A DNA stretch of 64,000 nt from Sphingomonas sp. PP-CE-1A-559 (GCF_004340965.1 NZ_SLYA01000002.1:744001-808000); one strand, 5' to 3'; positions 28,277 through 38,511 are shown, counted from the stretch's first letter. Translations and numbers: made by a program. Notes: generated from the letters alone by a model not told the origin.

Positions 28277-29823
28277 CAGGCCTCCGCGGGCAGTTCGAGA
28301 CGGGGGAAGACGGGGGATGGCGGTGCGATCCGGAAGTCGGACGCAGCAACCCGGTCGTACCAGCGATCATCGTCGATCGCGGCATGATCGCGCTCTACCG
28401 CGCCGATCTGATCGAGCACTTTATCGGCGGAGTCCGGCACGACCGGCAGGATCGCGATCGCCAGCATGCGGATCGCGCGCACCAGCGTGCGCAACACGGC
28501 GTGCATCCGGTCGGGATCGGTCTTGCGCAGTGCCCAAGGCGCCTGTGCGTCGATGTACTGGTTGCAGGCGAACACGCCACGCATCCAGGCCTCGATACCC
28601 TGCGACAACGCCAGATCGGTAAAGCCTGCCTTGAAGCCGGCACACGCGACGATGACCTCCTCGATCAAAATGCCATCCGCCTCGTGGACCGTACCTGTCG
28701 AGGGAAACACGCCTTCCAAGTTCTTGGCGATGAAGGACAAAGTACGCTGAGCCAGATTGCCGAAGCTGTTGGCCAGTTCGGCGTTCACACGGGTCACGAT
28801 CGCCTCGGGAGAATAGCTCCCGTCCTGACCGAAGCTGACCTCCCGCAGGAAGAAATACCGCAGTGCGTCGACGCCGAACGCATCCGCCAACGCCATCGGA
28901 TCGACGACGTTGCCGACCGACTTGGACATCTTTTCGCCGCGTGTGAGCAGGAAGCCGTGACCGAACACGCTTTTCGGCAGCGGAATGTTCGCGGACAACA
29001 GGAACGCGGGCCAGTACACCGCGTGGAACCGGACGATATCCTTGCCGATCAGATGGATATCGGCGGGCCAGAACTTCGCCTTGTCGCCCGTCATGTCGGG
29101 ATAGCCGATACCGGTCAGGTAGTTCGTCAGCGCGTCGACCCACACATACATGACGTGCCCGGGGCTGTCGGGTACCGGCACGCCCCAGTCGAAGCTGGTA
29201 CGCGACACTGACAGATCCTTCAGACCACCCTCGACGAAGCGCATCACTTCGTTGCGGCGGCTTTCGGGGCGGATGAAGTCGGGGTTGGCGGCGTAGAGAT
29301 CGAGCAGGGGCTGCTGGTATTTCGACAGGCGAAAGAACCACGTTTCCTCGGCGGTCCATTCGACCGGCGTACCTTGCGGCGAACGGCGATCGTCGCCCTC
29401 CCCGGTCAGTTCGGATTCATCGTAGAACGCCTCGTCGCGAACCGAATACCAGCCCTCGTAGCGATCGAGATACAGATCGCCCGAGTCCGCCATAGCCTGC
29501 CAAATGGCCCGGCTTGCGGCATAGTGATCCGTGTCCACGGTACGAATGAAACGGTCATAAGAGATACCAAGACGATCGGCCATCACGCTGAAATGCGACG
29601 ACATCTCGTCTGCGAATGCGCGTACCGGAATGCCTCGGTCGCGCGCGGCCTGCGCCATCTTCAGACCATGCTCGTCGGTACCGGTCTGGAACAGCACGTC
29701 GCGTCCCGCTTGACGCTGGAACCGGGCGATCGCGTCGGCGGCGATCATCTCATAGGCATGGCCGATATGCGGACGGCCATTGGGATAGTGGATCGCGGTG
29801 GTGATATAAAAGGGGTCGGCCAT
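28276..29823 (-). CDS. metG: Methionyl-tRNA synthetase
   Basis: Class I aminoacyl-tRNA synthetase of 515 residues that charges initiator and elongator tRNA-Met. The HIGH motif is exact at residues 19-22 (PHIGHAYE) and KMSKS lies near residues 298-302. It is the short form, without the C-terminal EMAP/Arc1-type tRNA-binding domain found in E. coli MetG, and no four-cysteine zinc knuckle is apparent in the connective insert. It lies 79 bases downstream of holB and overlaps tatD, in a row typical of alphaproteobacteria. Confidence 0.96.
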   Translation of the reverse strand: MADPFYITTAIHYPNGRPHIGHAYEMIAADAIARFQRQAGRDVLFQTGTDEHGLKMAQAARDRGIPVRAFADEMSSHFSVMADRLGISYDRFIRTVDTDHYAASRAIWQAMADSGDLYLDRYEGWYSVRDEAFYDESELTGEGDDRRSPQGTPVEWTAEETWFFRLSKYQQPLLDLYAANPDFIRPESRRNEVMRFVEGGLKDLSVSRTSFDWGVPVPDSPGHVMYVWVDALTNYLTGIGYPDMTGDKAKFWPADIHLIGKDIVRFHAVYWPAFLLSANIPLPKSVFGHGFLLTRGEKMSKSVGNVVDPMALADAFGVDALRYFFLREVSFGQDGSYSPEAIVTRVNAELANSFGNLAQRTLSFIAKNLEGVFPSTGTVHEADGILIEEVIVACAGFKAGFTDLALSQGIEAWMRGVFACNQYIDAQAPWALRKTDPDRMHAVLRTLVRAIRMLAIAILPVVPDSADKVLDQIGAVERDHAAIDDDRWYDRVAASDFRIAPPSPVFPRLELPAEA

Positions 29824-29902
29824 GCCGCGCTCCTAGAGCATCGGTCCGATCAGGTGAAGCCCACGCTAAGACCCGGCCGGAATGCTCGGATGAATTTGCC
29901 GC

Positions 29903-30880
29903 TCACTGACGCAGCGACGCGACGATCCCGGCCATTTCGAAGACGGTCGCCTGCGCGTCCAGCGACAGTCCAACCGCCGCGCCGGCGAGATCGCGCGCAG
30001 CCGCATGGGCATCGAGCGCGGTACGCAAAGCGGGTCCGGATCGCGTGCGCGCCTGGTCGGCGACAAAGGCTTGCGCGCGGTCCAGGAACGCCTCGTATCG
30101 CGGTTGCGACGTCTTGCTCCCCAGCGCTTTTGCCAATTTGAGGCGGCGGCCATTGTCGCGGTCACCATCACTCGCGATATCGGCAAGCGCGCTGTCGATG
30201 CCGGCGATGTCCAGGCCGGCATAGCGTAGCGCCCTGCCCGGCGCCCCGTCGCTGGCACGGACAAGCGCGGCGACCTCTTCGTCATCCGCTTCGGGGCGGA
30301 GTGCGCGGATCGCCTTCGTCACCTCGTCTTGACCCAGTGCTTCGAACCGCAGCAGTCGGCACCGTGAGCGGATCGTCGGCAACAATCGCCCGGGGGCGTG
30401 GCTGACGAGCAGGAAGATCGTTCCGGCGGGCGGTTCCTCGAGGTTCTTAAGCAACGCATTGGCACCGCCGCGTTCGAGATCGTCGATCGCATCGATCACT
30501 ACCACGCGGCGCGCACTCATCGACGGCGTCGTCGCGAACAGCGGCTGGAGCGTGCGGACCTGTGCGATGGTGATGCTCCGCGCGAGGTCCAGGTCGGGTT
30601 TCTCAGGATCCTTCGGAAGGCGCGCGAGCACACGATAGTCCGGGTGAGACCCCGCCTCGATCAACGACCGCGTGCGGTCGCCCTGCGGTACGTCGAACCC
30701 GGCCGGCGTGGCATCGGGATTGGCGCCGTCAGCCAGCATCCGCATCGCCGCCAGCCGCGCGAAACTCGCCTTGCCGACACCTTGCGGTCCGGTCAGCAGC
30801 CAGGCGTGATGCAACGCGCCGCCACGCATCGCCGCAAGGAAAGCGGACTGCGCGGCGGCGTTGCCGAATATCTCAGTCAT
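29903..30880 (-). CDS. holB: DNA polymerase III subunit delta prime
   Basis: AAA+ clamp-loader subunit of 325 residues. The N-terminal domain has HHAWLLTGPQGVGKASFA with a P-loop at 31-37, and the VVIDAIDDLERGGANALLKNLEEPP block (first part VVIDAIDDLE) with the clamp-loader 'SRC' motif in TIRSRCRLL. The remaining helical collar domain is less conserved. It loads the beta clamp with HolA and DnaX. It starts 28 bases from the D,D-carboxypeptidase stop; the thymidylate kinase gene that commonly precedes holB is not there. Confidence 0.92.
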   Translation of the reverse strand: MTEIFGNAAAQSAFLAAMRGGALHHAWLLTGPQGVGKASFARLAAMRMLADGANPDATPAGFDVPQGDRTRSLIEAGSHPDYRVLARLPKDPEKPDLDLARSITIAQVRTLQPLFATTPSMSARRVVVIDAIDDLERGGANALLKNLEEPPAGTIFLLVSHAPGRLLPTIRSRCRLLRFEALGQDEVTKAIRALRPEADDEEVAALVRASDGAPGRALRYAGLDIAGIDSALADIASDGDRDNGRRLKLAKALGSKTSQPRYEAFLDRAQAFVADQARTRSGPALRTALDAHAAARDLAGAAVGLSLDAQATVFEMAGIVASLRQ

Positions 30881-30908
30881 GCCCGTCGTGCGTCCGGGAC
30901 ATGCATCG

Positions 30909-32072
30909 TCATCCGAAGAACCCGGTCAGGCCTGCCCAGGCACGTCCGAAGAACCCGGCTACGGCGACATCCTTGTCTGCGACTAGCGGCATGCGCTGCT
31001 GCAGGCCGTCCGACGTCGTTACGACGAGATCCGCAATGTGCTGGCCGGCCTTGATTGGCGCCTTGATCGGGCCCTCGTACACGACCTTGGCGGTGAGGTT
31101 CGGCGACGTACCGGCGGGCAGAGTCACGGTCAGCGCCTTGGGCGCGACGAGACCGACCGACGAGGCATCGCCGAGCTGGACCGCTGCGGTCTCGACCTTC
31201 TTGCCCTTGGCGACGATCGGCTTCGACTGCCATGCGCGAAAGCCCCACTCCATGAAGCGCACTGATTCCTCTGCGCGCTGCCCGGCGCTGGTCAGGCCGG
31301 CGACGACCATAACCAAGCGACGCCCGTTTTGCACAGCCGAGCCGGTGAAGCCGTAGCCCGCCTCCTCGGTATGCCCGGTCTTCAAGCCATCGGCACCGGC
31401 GACGCGACCGAGGATCGGATCGCGGTTTGCCTGCGTGATGGCGCTGCCGCCCATCGTCTTGCCCCAGGTGAAGTCGCGCTTCGAATAGAACTGCCTGTAG
31501 AGGTCTGGATAGTTGTTGATCGTCGCGGCTGCGAGTTCGGCAAGATCATGTGCGGTGACGTAGGTGACGCCGTTGTCGGGCCAACCGTTCGCGGTGCCGA
31601 AATGACTGTCCTTGAGGCCGAGTTCGGCTGCCTTGCGGTTCATCCGCTCGGTGAAGGCCTGTTCGGAACCGGAGATCCCTTCGGCAAGCACGATGCACGC
31701 GTCATTACCCGATAGCGTGACGATGCCGTAAAGCAGGTTGGCGACGCTGACGTTCTCACCCGAGGACAGGAACATCGTCGAACCCGCGGTTGGGCCATGC
31801 CATTTGGCCCAGGTCTCGGGGCGCACGGTCATCATCTGGTCGAGCTTCAACTCGCCCTTCTTGACCATGTCGAACGCGACATAGACCGTCATCATCTTGG
31901 CGAGCGACGCTGGCGGCATGCGGCGGTCGGCATCACGCGAGAACAACACTGCGCCTGAGGACAGGTCTTCCATGTACGCGATCGGCGCGGCGGTCTGGAA
32001 CTGCGGCGCAGCGGCGATGGACGGATGCGCCAGCGCGAGGGCGGCAAGCGGTGCGACGATCAGCTTCTTCAT
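30909..32072 (-). CDS. dacA: D-alanyl-D-alanine carboxypeptidase (PBP5/6, DacF type)
   Basis: Low-molecular-weight penicillin-binding protein of 387 residues that removes the terminal D-Ala from peptidoglycan stem peptides. A signal peptide (MKKLIVAPLAALALAHPSIA) leads into the catalytic domain with Ser56-x-x-Lys59 (SLAK), Ser121-Gly-Asn123 and Lys231-Thr-Gly. A PBP5 C-terminal beta domain (about 285-370) ends in a hydrophobic amphipathic helix (AVAGFFGRAWAGLTGFFG) that should hold it to the membrane. ATG 32072 is chosen over a TTG ten codons earlier since the signal peptide begins there. It follows rlpA by 26 bases. Confidence 0.94.
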   Translation of the reverse strand: MKKLIVAPLAALALAHPSIAAAPQFQTAAPIAYMEDLSSGAVLFSRDADRRMPPASLAKMMTVYVAFDMVKKGELKLDQMMTVRPETWAKWHGPTAGSTMFLSSGENVSVANLLYGIVTLSGNDACIVLAEGISGSEQAFTERMNRKAAELGLKDSHFGTANGWPDNGVTYVTAHDLAELAAATINNYPDLYRQFYSKRDFTWGKTMGGSAITQANRDPILGRVAGADGLKTGHTEEAGYGFTGSAVQNGRRLVMVVAGLTSAGQRAEESVRFMEWGFRAWQSKPIVAKGKKVETAAVQLGDASSVGLVAPKALTVTLPAGTSPNLTAKVVYEGPIKAPIKAGQHIADLVVTTSDGLQQRMPLVADKDVAVAGFFGRAWAGLTGFFG

Positions 32073-32098
32073 GGGGTATTCCGTGAGCAAAAGGGAAC

Positions 32099-32830
32099 TC
32101 AATCCGTGGGCAGGACCTGGGCATCGCCATAGCCGCGCTCGGCGACCGCGTCACGCGCGCGTTGCAGGCTGATAGCATCTTTGAACGGGCCGATGCGGAC
32201 GCGGTACAGGCCACCGCCTTCGACCACGTCGGCATCGAGGCGTTTGGCCAATGCGGTCGCGCGCGCTTCGTTCGAGAAGGTCGCGACCTGCAACAGATAC
32301 CGACGGCCGGGTACCAGCGTCATCGGCACACGGGACGGCAGGGTGTCTACGCTCATCGCGTGGGTATAGGCGGCGGGTTGCAGCGCGACCGCCTTGCCCG
32401 CCCGCAGCAGCGAGGCATCCCGCATCGACGGCACAATCGCACGGATACGGACGGTTGCGACCTGATGGCGGTCGGTGCCGAGCATGTGCGCCGCGGCACG
32501 GGACAGGTCGATCATCCGGTCACGACGACCGGGGCCGCGGTCGTTGATGCGGACCAAGATCGACCGACCGGTCTCGATCGAGGTGACTTCGACGAAAGAC
32601 CCGAGCGGCAGTGTGCGATGCGCCGCGGTCATCGCATCCGGGTCGAACGCCTCGCCCGATGCCGTACGGTTGCCCGACAATTCGTCGCCGTACCAACTCG
32701 CTGTGCCGGTATCCTGATAGCTGCCGTACAGTCCGCCGCCAGCCGACAGTATCGCGCCACCGCTTTCGCGCGCGTGACCACAGGCGGCGAGCGCGAACGC
32801 CAGGCTCAGGGCCCTAGCGCTCGACCGCAT
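32099..32830 (-). CDS. rlpA: RlpA septal/peptidoglycan lipoprotein
   Basis: Lipoprotein of 243 residues. The lipobox LAAC puts the lipidated cysteine at residue 17. A double-psi beta-barrel domain (about 40-130) has [19 protein letters not shown] and the [15 protein letters not shown] block with the conserved Asp of the lytic site. A C-terminal SPOR domain (about 165-240) should bind glycan strands denuded of stem peptides. RlpA proteins are lytic transglycosylases at cell separation in some species. Start ATG 32830 is picked because the lipoprotein signal starts there; it lies 17 bases inside the end of mltB. Confidence 0.92.
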   Translation of the reverse strand: MRSSARALSLAFALAACGHARESGGAILSAGGGLYGSYQDTGTASWYGDELSGNRTASGEAFDPDAMTAAHRTLPLGSFVEVTSIETGRSILVRINDRGPGRRDRMIDLSRAAAHMLGTDRHQVATVRIRAIVPSMRDASLLRAGKAVALQPAAYTHAMSVDTLPSRVPMTLVPGRRYLLQVATFSNEARATALAKRLDADVVEGGGLYRVRIGPFKDAISLQRARDAVAERGYGDAQVLPTD

Positions 32831-33860
32831 CGGCCAGCAATCCGACCGACAGCGCATAGAAATTCGAACAATTGTAATCGAGGATCACGCGGTAGTTGCT
32901 GGTCAGCAGATAGGCCGTCGCGCCGGGGCCATCCGGTTCGAGCAACGTGGCCATCACCGAACCGTCCAGCGCTCTACCGCTTTGCGGGCTGACCCCCAGG
33001 GCGCGCCACTCGGCTATCGTCCGCCAGCCGCTATGCCGTTCGAACACGCGCGGGCAGCGCGGCGAGACGAGGCGGTTGCGGACCTGCGATCGGTCGAACC
33101 CGGCGGGCACGTTGACTGCGACCCCCCAGGGCTGACCAGCCCGCCAGCCGGCATCGACAAAGTAGTTGCCGATCGACGCGAGCGTGTCGGCGGGGCTGTT
33201 CCATATATCCGCGCGGCCATCCCCATCGCCGTCTCGCGCGATCCGCAGGTAGATGGACGGCAGGAACTGCGGGTTGCCCATGGCCCCTGCCCAGCTTCCC
33301 TTCAATTGCGACCGCGTCACGCCGCGATCGAGCATCTTCAACCCGGCGATGAACTCGCCCGCGAACAGCGACCTCCGCCGGCCTTCATAGGCGAGGCTCG
33401 CGAGCGACCGCAGGAGGTCGAAGTCGCCCGTGTAGCTGCCGTAGTTCGTCTCATGGCCCCAGATCGCGACCATGACCGATTCGGGAACACCGGTCTGCTG
33501 CTCGATCCGCTGCAGCCGATAGCGTTGCGCCTGATAGGTCTGGCGACCGCGAGCGATCCGCGCCGCGTCGACATGCTGCGTGCGATACGGCGCGAAGGCG
33601 GGTATCGCGCTGGAGTTGGTCGCGCCCGGCTGTGCCCGGTCGAGTTCGATCACGCGAGGGTTGAGCGTCAGCGTCGGAAAGACCGCATCCGCCGTACGCG
33701 CGCTGACACCATCGGCCAGCGCCTGCTGACGCAGTTCGCGCATATACGACTGAAACCCTGCGTCGTCCTGCGCCGCTGCCGGTCCCCCGAAGGACAGCAT
33801 TGCGATCGCACCGAAAGCACCGTTGCGCAGCCAAGTCGCTGCTCGTGTTACCCCACCCAT
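32814..33860 (-). CDS. mltB: Lytic murein transglycosylase (MltB family)
   Basis: Soluble or periplasmic lytic transglycosylase of 348 residues that cleaves peptidoglycan with formation of 1,6-anhydromuramic acid. A signal peptide (about 1-30, ending GGPAAAQ) is followed by the SLT domain 2 with catalytic Glu137 in [10 protein letters not shown], the [11 protein letters not shown] motif, the [11 protein letters not shown] metal-like loop and a peptidoglycan-binding-like C-terminus. No lipobox, so the soluble form (RipA/SltB-like) is more likely than the E. coli lipoprotein form. First gene of the wall-maintenance row, with a 257-base region between it and divergent astB. Confidence 0.93.
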   Translation of the reverse strand: MGGVTRAATWLRNGAFGAIAMLSFGGPAAAQDDAGFQSYMRELRQQALADGVSARTADAVFPTLTLNPRVIELDRAQPGATNSSAIPAFAPYRTQHVDAARIARGRQTYQAQRYRLQRIEQQTGVPESVMVAIWGHETNYGSYTGDFDLLRSLASLAYEGRRRSLFAGEFIAGLKMLDRGVTRSQLKGSWAGAMGNPQFLPSIYLRIARDGDGDGRADIWNSPADTLASIGNYFVDAGWRAGQPWGVAVNVPAGFDRSQVRNRLVSPRCPRVFERHSGWRTIAEWRALGVSPQSGRALDGSVMATLLEPDGPGATAYLLTSNYRVILDYNCSNFYALSVGLLADAVER

Positions 33861-34117
33861 GCCGAAGGATGTGCCACAGACACCAGCGGATCGGAACCTC
33901 GCACCGTCGCACGGTTGCCACGCACAGGCGCTTGATGGTGCTGAGCGGACGCGTGTCGCGCGAACCCGCCCCGTCGATCGAGACCGCTGGTACTGCCCGA
34001 TAGCTATCCTTCATCGGGCACGACACCTTTTACCCTGTCGGCAATTCCAGCTACCGGCCTGCCATTCGCGGGACGGCGGTGGCAAACACCGAGACCGACG
34101 GGACGAGGAGTGATGCC

Positions 34118-35407
34118 GTGATCGAGGTCAATTTCGATGGAATCGTCGGTCCGACGCACAACTACGCGGGGCTTTCGATCGGCAACCGTGCGTCGTCCGC
34201 CAACGCCGGTGCGATCTCCGCACCGCGTCTGGCCGCGCTTCAGGGGATGGGCAAGATGCGTCGCCTGATGGCCATGGGCCTGAAGCAAGGCGTCTTCCTG
34301 CCGCACGTCAGGCCGCATGTCGATTGGCTGAGGACGTTAGGTTTCGCGGGATCCGATGCGGAAGTCCTGTCGTCCGCGTGGGCTGCCGACGGAGCGCTCG
34401 CTGCCAACGCGATGTCGGCGTCTTCGATGTGGACCGCGAATGCGGGCACGGTTTCCCCGGCGACCGATACGGATGACGGCCTTTGCCATATCTCGGTCGC
34501 GAACCTGTCGACCATGCCGCACCGCGCGATCGAGGCAGTGCAGACCGAACGACAACTCCGCCTCGCGTTTTCAGACTCGCGGTATTTCCAGGTGCATTCC
34601 CCCCTGCCCGCCGCGTTCGGGGATGAAGGCGCAGCCAACTTCATGCGGCTGGTCTCGCCTGCTGGCGGCGTAGCGTTAGAGATGTTCGTATATGGCGAGG
34701 GTCAGGCTGGTGGCTTCCCCTCGCGTCAGCACCGCAGTGCGAGCGAGGCGGTCGCACGCCGCCACGGCCTCGATCCCCGCCATACGCTGATGGTTCGGCA
34801 AAGCGAGGCGGCGATCGCGGCCGGTGCTTTCCACAATGACGTGGTCGCAGTGGCCAACGGTCATGTCCTGTTCGCGCATGAGCAGGCGTTCGCCGACCCT
34901 CGCGCGCTGTACGACGCGGTAGCGGCGCTCGTCCCCGACGCGGTGATCGTCGAGGTTCCGGCAGATCGCGTGAGCCTCGATATTGCGATTCGGACGTATC
35001 TGTTCAATTCTCAGCTGGTCACGATGCCGGATGGAGGAATGACCCTTGTCCTGCCGGCCGAAGCACGCGAGCATGCCGATGTCTGGACTTGGCTGTCGGA
35101 ATTGATCGCAGCCGGGGGGCCGATAACCCGACTGGAGATCGTCGACGTCCGCGAATCGATGCGCAACGGCGGCGGCCCCGCGTGTCTCCGGCTCCGCGTT
35201 CAGGTCGATGCGGAAGCGTTTGCGGCGATCGATCGACGCTTCCTGCTCGATGATGCGGCCTGCGACCGGATCGAAGCGGCCATTGCGCGCGAATGGCCCG
35301 AAGCGATTGCGCTCGAGGACCTGGGTGATCCACGACTTTGGGAGCAGTGCCTCCGCGCCCGCTCGGCCTTGACGGCAGCGCTCGGTTTCAGCCCTGACGA
35401 AATCTGA
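34118..35407 (+). CDS. astB: N-succinylarginine dihydrolase
   Basis: Second enzyme of the arginine succinyltransferase pathway, 429 residues, converting succinylarginine to succinylornithine, CO2 and ammonia. The amidinotransferase-fold catalytic triad is visible as Glu170 (GDEGAANF), His239 (GAFHNDVV) and Cys356 (GGPACLRL). The start is GTG 34118, seven bases after a GGAG ribosome site at 34107-34110; the longer in-frame GTG at 34079 has no such site. None of the other ast genes lies within this window, so the gene stands alone here between mltB and a TonB receptor. Confidence 0.93.
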   Translation: MIEVNFDGIVGPTHNYAGLSIGNRASSANAGAISAPRLAALQGMGKMRRLMAMGLKQGVFLPHVRPHVDWLRTLGFAGSDAEVLSSAWAADGALAANAMSASSMWTANAGTVSPATDTDDGLCHISVANLSTMPHRAIEAVQTERQLRLAFSDSRYFQVHSPLPAAFGDEGAANFMRLVSPAGGVALEMFVYGEGQAGGFPSRQHRSASEAVARRHGLDPRHTLMVRQSEAAIAAGAFHNDVVAVANGHVLFAHEQAFADPRALYDAVAALVPDAVIVEVPADRVSLDIAIRTYLFNSQLVTMPDGGMTLVLPAEAREHADVWTWLSELIAAGGPITRLEIVDVRESMRNGGGPACLRLRVQVDAEAFAAIDRRFLLDDAACDRIEAAIAREWPEAIALEDLGDPRLWEQCLRARSALTAALGFSPDEI

Positions 35408-35409
35408 CT

Positions 35410-35440
35410 GGTGGCGCACTCTCGCCAGGAGTGCGCCACC
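35410..35440. terminator. Bidirectional hairpin between astB and the TonB receptor
   Basis: GGTGGCGCACTC (35410-35421) pairs perfectly with GAGTGCGCCACC (35429-35440) over a seven-base loop. It lies three bases after the astB stop and 20 bases from the stop of the convergent receptor gene. There is no T-run, but position and 12-base stem fit a shared terminator. Confidence 0.72.
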
Positions 35441-35460
35441 GGATCGCTCGCGGATTGAGA

Positions 35461-38400
35461 CTACATCTTGAAGCGCGCGCCCATCAGGAACGTGCGGCCG
35501 AAGTGGTTGTTCTCGTAGTTCCGGTTCGCGTCGAGATCGGTGTAGCGGCTGCGATAATTGTCGGTGAGGTTCGTTCCCTCCAGCGAGACTTCGACCGCCG
35601 GCGTCAACTTGTAGCGAAGCGAGGCATCGACGTTCAGCGTCGAATTATACCCTTCGAACAAGTTGCCCGTCGCCGAACTGCCGTCGATGTACGGGCTCCG
35701 ATAGCTGACGGACCCGCGCGCGCTGAACTTCTTGTCTTCGTAATAGAGCGTGCCGTTATACGCGCGCTTCGACAGGCCGTAGAGCGTTGCCGTGCGCGTC
35801 GTGTTCGGCAATGCACCGAGCACGCCACCGGGCGTTGCGACGGCGCCTGTCACCGGGTTGAAAGTTGGCCGGGTCACGGCGGTGGCAGGTCCGCCTTGCG
35901 AATAGCCTGCGCTCGAATCGACGAAGGTCGCATTCGCCAGGAACCCGAAATTCTTTAGGAACCCGGGGAGGAAGCGGAAGCTGGATTGGAGCGAAATCTC
36001 CATCCCCTTCAGCGAAGCGCCTTCGCCGTTGACGGGTGCGTTGATCTGCCAAAGCTGTCCCTCCGGTGCTCCTGCCGCGGGCGAGCTGGCGGGGATCACC
36101 GACAGCGGTAGACCCGTCGAAGCGAACGTTCCGCTCCGGGTCTGTGTTACGGTAAAGCTCTCGATATTCTTGTTGAACACTGCGACGGAAAAGATCGATT
36201 GCGGCGCGAAATACCATTCGGCTGCCAGATCGAACGCGGTCGCGCGGAACGGCTTCAGTAACGGGTTGCCAAACGTCACGCGGTAGTTGAACCCGTCGAC
36301 CGAACCACCCGGCGTGAGGCTACCGAGGCTAGGGCGCGTCAGCACCTTGGCGATCGCGCCGCGAAGAATGACCTTCTCGGTCGGGAACAGCGCGACGTTC
36401 ATAGCGGGCAGCCAGTCATCGTAGCTCCGACCAACCGTCGCTGGCGTGTTGACGGTGACGCCGCCGACGACCGCGGACGAGATGCCGGTCGATTTCTGCG
36501 CGGTGTGGGCATAGCGCATGCCGGCGTTCGCTGCGTAGTTCAGGCCGAACAGGTCGCCCTTGATGTCGAACTCCGCATAGCCCCCGGTTACCTCTTCGAC
36601 GACGCTGCGGGTATCCCCGACCAGCACGGTCGGCGTGCGATTGTAGAGCTTGGTATAGGCAGCGGCCGCATCGATGTTCGGCACCAGGAAGCTCGTGGTC
36701 GTCCCCGCGGGCTGCCCAGCCTTGCCGAGATTGAAGATCTCGCCAAGGCTTCCGGCGGGGAAGCCATAGACCGCGGTGGGACCGAACAGCGTGTTGGGCG
36801 AGCAGGTAAGCGTGCCGAGCACGACGTCCTTCCCGCCCGCGTTCGGGCAGACCACGGCATCGCGTGAGAACCCCGCGGTATCGAACGAGAAGCGGCGATA
36901 CATGCCGCCAGCCTTGATCTGGAACCCTTCGGCGACATCCCATTCGGTGCGCAGCTGCGCGGTACGAAACTTGTTGATCGTTTCGGACGGCCGATCGCGA
37001 ATTTCGGCCAGTTGGAAGTTCGCCGGGTCGGTGACGCTGGTACCGAAAGTAAGCTTCGGCCGCTTCATGTCGGTATAGTCATAGCTATACCCCTGCGCGT
37101 CGCGATCATCGAACACGAAGGTCGTCTCGACCGGGATCGTGGCATCCGATTTGGAGAAGCCGCCAAGCAGCGTGAAGCGGAGCTTGTCCGTCACGTCCTG
37201 ATCCCAGCTTCCGCCAAGCTGATAGAATTCGGTCTGTGATTTACGCAGATAATGCTCGGTGCGGACCCACGCGTCGTTCAGCGTCGCCTTGACGAGATTG
37301 TTGTTGGCGTCGATCGTATAGTTGTTGATGTCGACCGAGCGCTCGTTAGAGCGCAGCAGGACTTCACCCCATTTCTCTTCGCGGGTTTCCTTGAACCGCG
37401 AATACAGGCCGTCGATCGAGACCTTCGTCGATTCGGTCGGCGCCCACTGGATGCTGCCGGTGATACCGAGCCGCTCCCGGTCGTGACGGACCGAGCCGTA
37501 GCGCGGAATGCGTGGATGGAAGGCGAGCGCGGCCGTGTCGCAAATCGCCGAATTGGTATAGGTGCCCCCGCGGTTCGGCGCGGTAAAGCACGGCGTTCCT
37601 CCGACCGAGTCGAACACGCCCTGCGCCCAGCGGACGCTGTTGTTGCCGAGTTCCAAATTGTTGGTCTTGGTATAGGCGCCCGACAGCGCCATGCCGAACG
37701 TGCCGTCGGCCGATTTCCACGACAGCAGCCCCGCCAGACGTGGTCCGAAATTCTTGCTGAGGTCGTTATAGCTCGCTTGCGCAGAGCCGACGAGCGTGAA
37801 GCCGGTCTTGCCACCCAGCGGATTGCCGGTGTTGAGGTCGACCACCGCGCCGAGCGAACCTTCGTCCAGCGACGCCTCGGCAGTCTTGTGGACGACGATC
37901 GAATTGAACAGCTCGGAGGCGAAAACGTTGAAATCGAACGCACGATCGCGGTTCGAGCTCGCGCCGTCGGTCGACGTAGCGACCGTCTCAAGGCCATTGA
38001 CCCGGACGCGCGTAAACTGCGCACCAAGGCCGCGTACGGTGATCGCACGGCCCTCGCCTGCGTCGCGCTGGATCGAGATACCGGGAATACGCTGCAACGA
38101 CTCAGCCAGATTCTGGTCGGGAAACTTGGCGATGTCCTCGGCGACGATCGCATCGACCGACGACACCGACTGACGCTTGACGTTGAGCGCCGCGTCGAGC
38201 GAGCGCCGGAAGCCGGTAACGATGATCTCGGCGGTCGGACTGTCGGCGGATACCGTCTCGGGTACGGTTTCGGGCGAGTTTTGCGATGCGGTCGTCGCGG
38301 CGGGATCCGCCGGTTGCCCCTCAGGGACGACTGCGGTCTGTGCCGGTGACGGATCGACCTGAGTTGGTGTTCCTGGGCTCACGCTATTCGGTATCTGCGC

Positions 38401-38511
38401 GGCTTGCGCAACTGCGGTTGCCGGCGTCGCCAGTGCCAGCACGAGGCTGCCGGCGGAAATCCCGCCAAGCCAGTTCAGTCGCCGATCCGTTGCTGCTGTT
38501 TGCATGCCCAT
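35461..38511 (-). CDS. TonB-dependent receptor of the uronate island
   Basis: Outer-membrane transporter of 1016 residues. A signal peptide and a proline/threonine-rich linker lead to a TonB box (EIIVTG) and the plug domain with IPGISIQRDAGEGRAITVRG, followed by a 22-strand barrel ending in the aromatic-terminated strand FLMGARFKM. The length and the IVTGFRRSLDAAL plug start are typical of the carbohydrate-type receptors of sphingomonads and Caulobacter. The start at 38511 follows GGGGAG at seven bases. Two copies of the LacI-type operator lie 30 and 180 bases upstream, so it should be induced with the uronate genes and carry oligouronides or pectin fragments into the periplasm. The exact ligand is unproven. 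Confidence 0.92.
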   Translation of the reverse strand: MGMQTAATDRRLNWLGGISAGSLVLALATPATAVAQAAQIPNSVSPGTPTQVDPSPAQTAVVPEGQPADPAATTASQNSPETVPETVSADSPTAEIIVTGFRRSLDAALNVKRQSVSSVDAIVAEDIAKFPDQNLAESLQRIPGISIQRDAGEGRAITVRGLGAQFTRVRVNGLETVATSTDGASSNRDRAFDFNVFASELFNSIVVHKTAEASLDEGSLGAVVDLNTGNPLGGKTGFTLVGSAQASYNDLSKNFGPRLAGLLSWKSADGTFGMALSGAYTKTNNLELGNNSVRWAQGVFDSVGGTPCFTAPNRGGTYTNSAICDTAALAFHPRIPRYGSVRHDRERLGITGSIQWAPTESTKVSIDGLYSRFKETREEKWGEVLLRSNERSVDINNYTIDANNNLVKATLNDAWVRTEHYLRKSQTEFYQLGGSWDQDVTDKLRFTLLGGFSKSDATIPVETTFVFDDRDAQGYSYDYTDMKRPKLTFGTSVTDPANFQLAEIRDRPSETINKFRTAQLRTEWDVAEGFQIKAGGMYRRFSFDTAGFSRDAVVCPNAGGKDVVLGTLTCSPNTLFGPTAVYGFPAGSLGEIFNLGKAGQPAGTTTSFLVPNIDAAAAYTKLYNRTPTVLVGDTRSVVEEVTGGYAEFDIKGDLFGLNYAANAGMRYAHTAQKSTGISSAVVGGVTVNTPATVGRSYDDWLPAMNVALFPTEKVILRGAIAKVLTRPSLGSLTPGGSVDGFNYRVTFGNPLLKPFRATAFDLAAEWYFAPQSIFSVAVFNKNIESFTVTQTRSGTFASTGLPLSVIPASSPAAGAPEGQLWQINAPVNGEGASLKGMEISLQSSFRFLPGFLKNFGFLANATFVDSSAGYSQGGPATAVTRPTFNPVTGAVATPGGVLGALPNTTRTATLYGLSKRAYNGTLYYEDKKFSARGSVSYRSPYIDGSSATGNLFEGYNSTLNVDASLRYKLTPAVEVSLEGTNLTDNYRSRYTDLDANRNYENNHFGRTFLMGARFKM

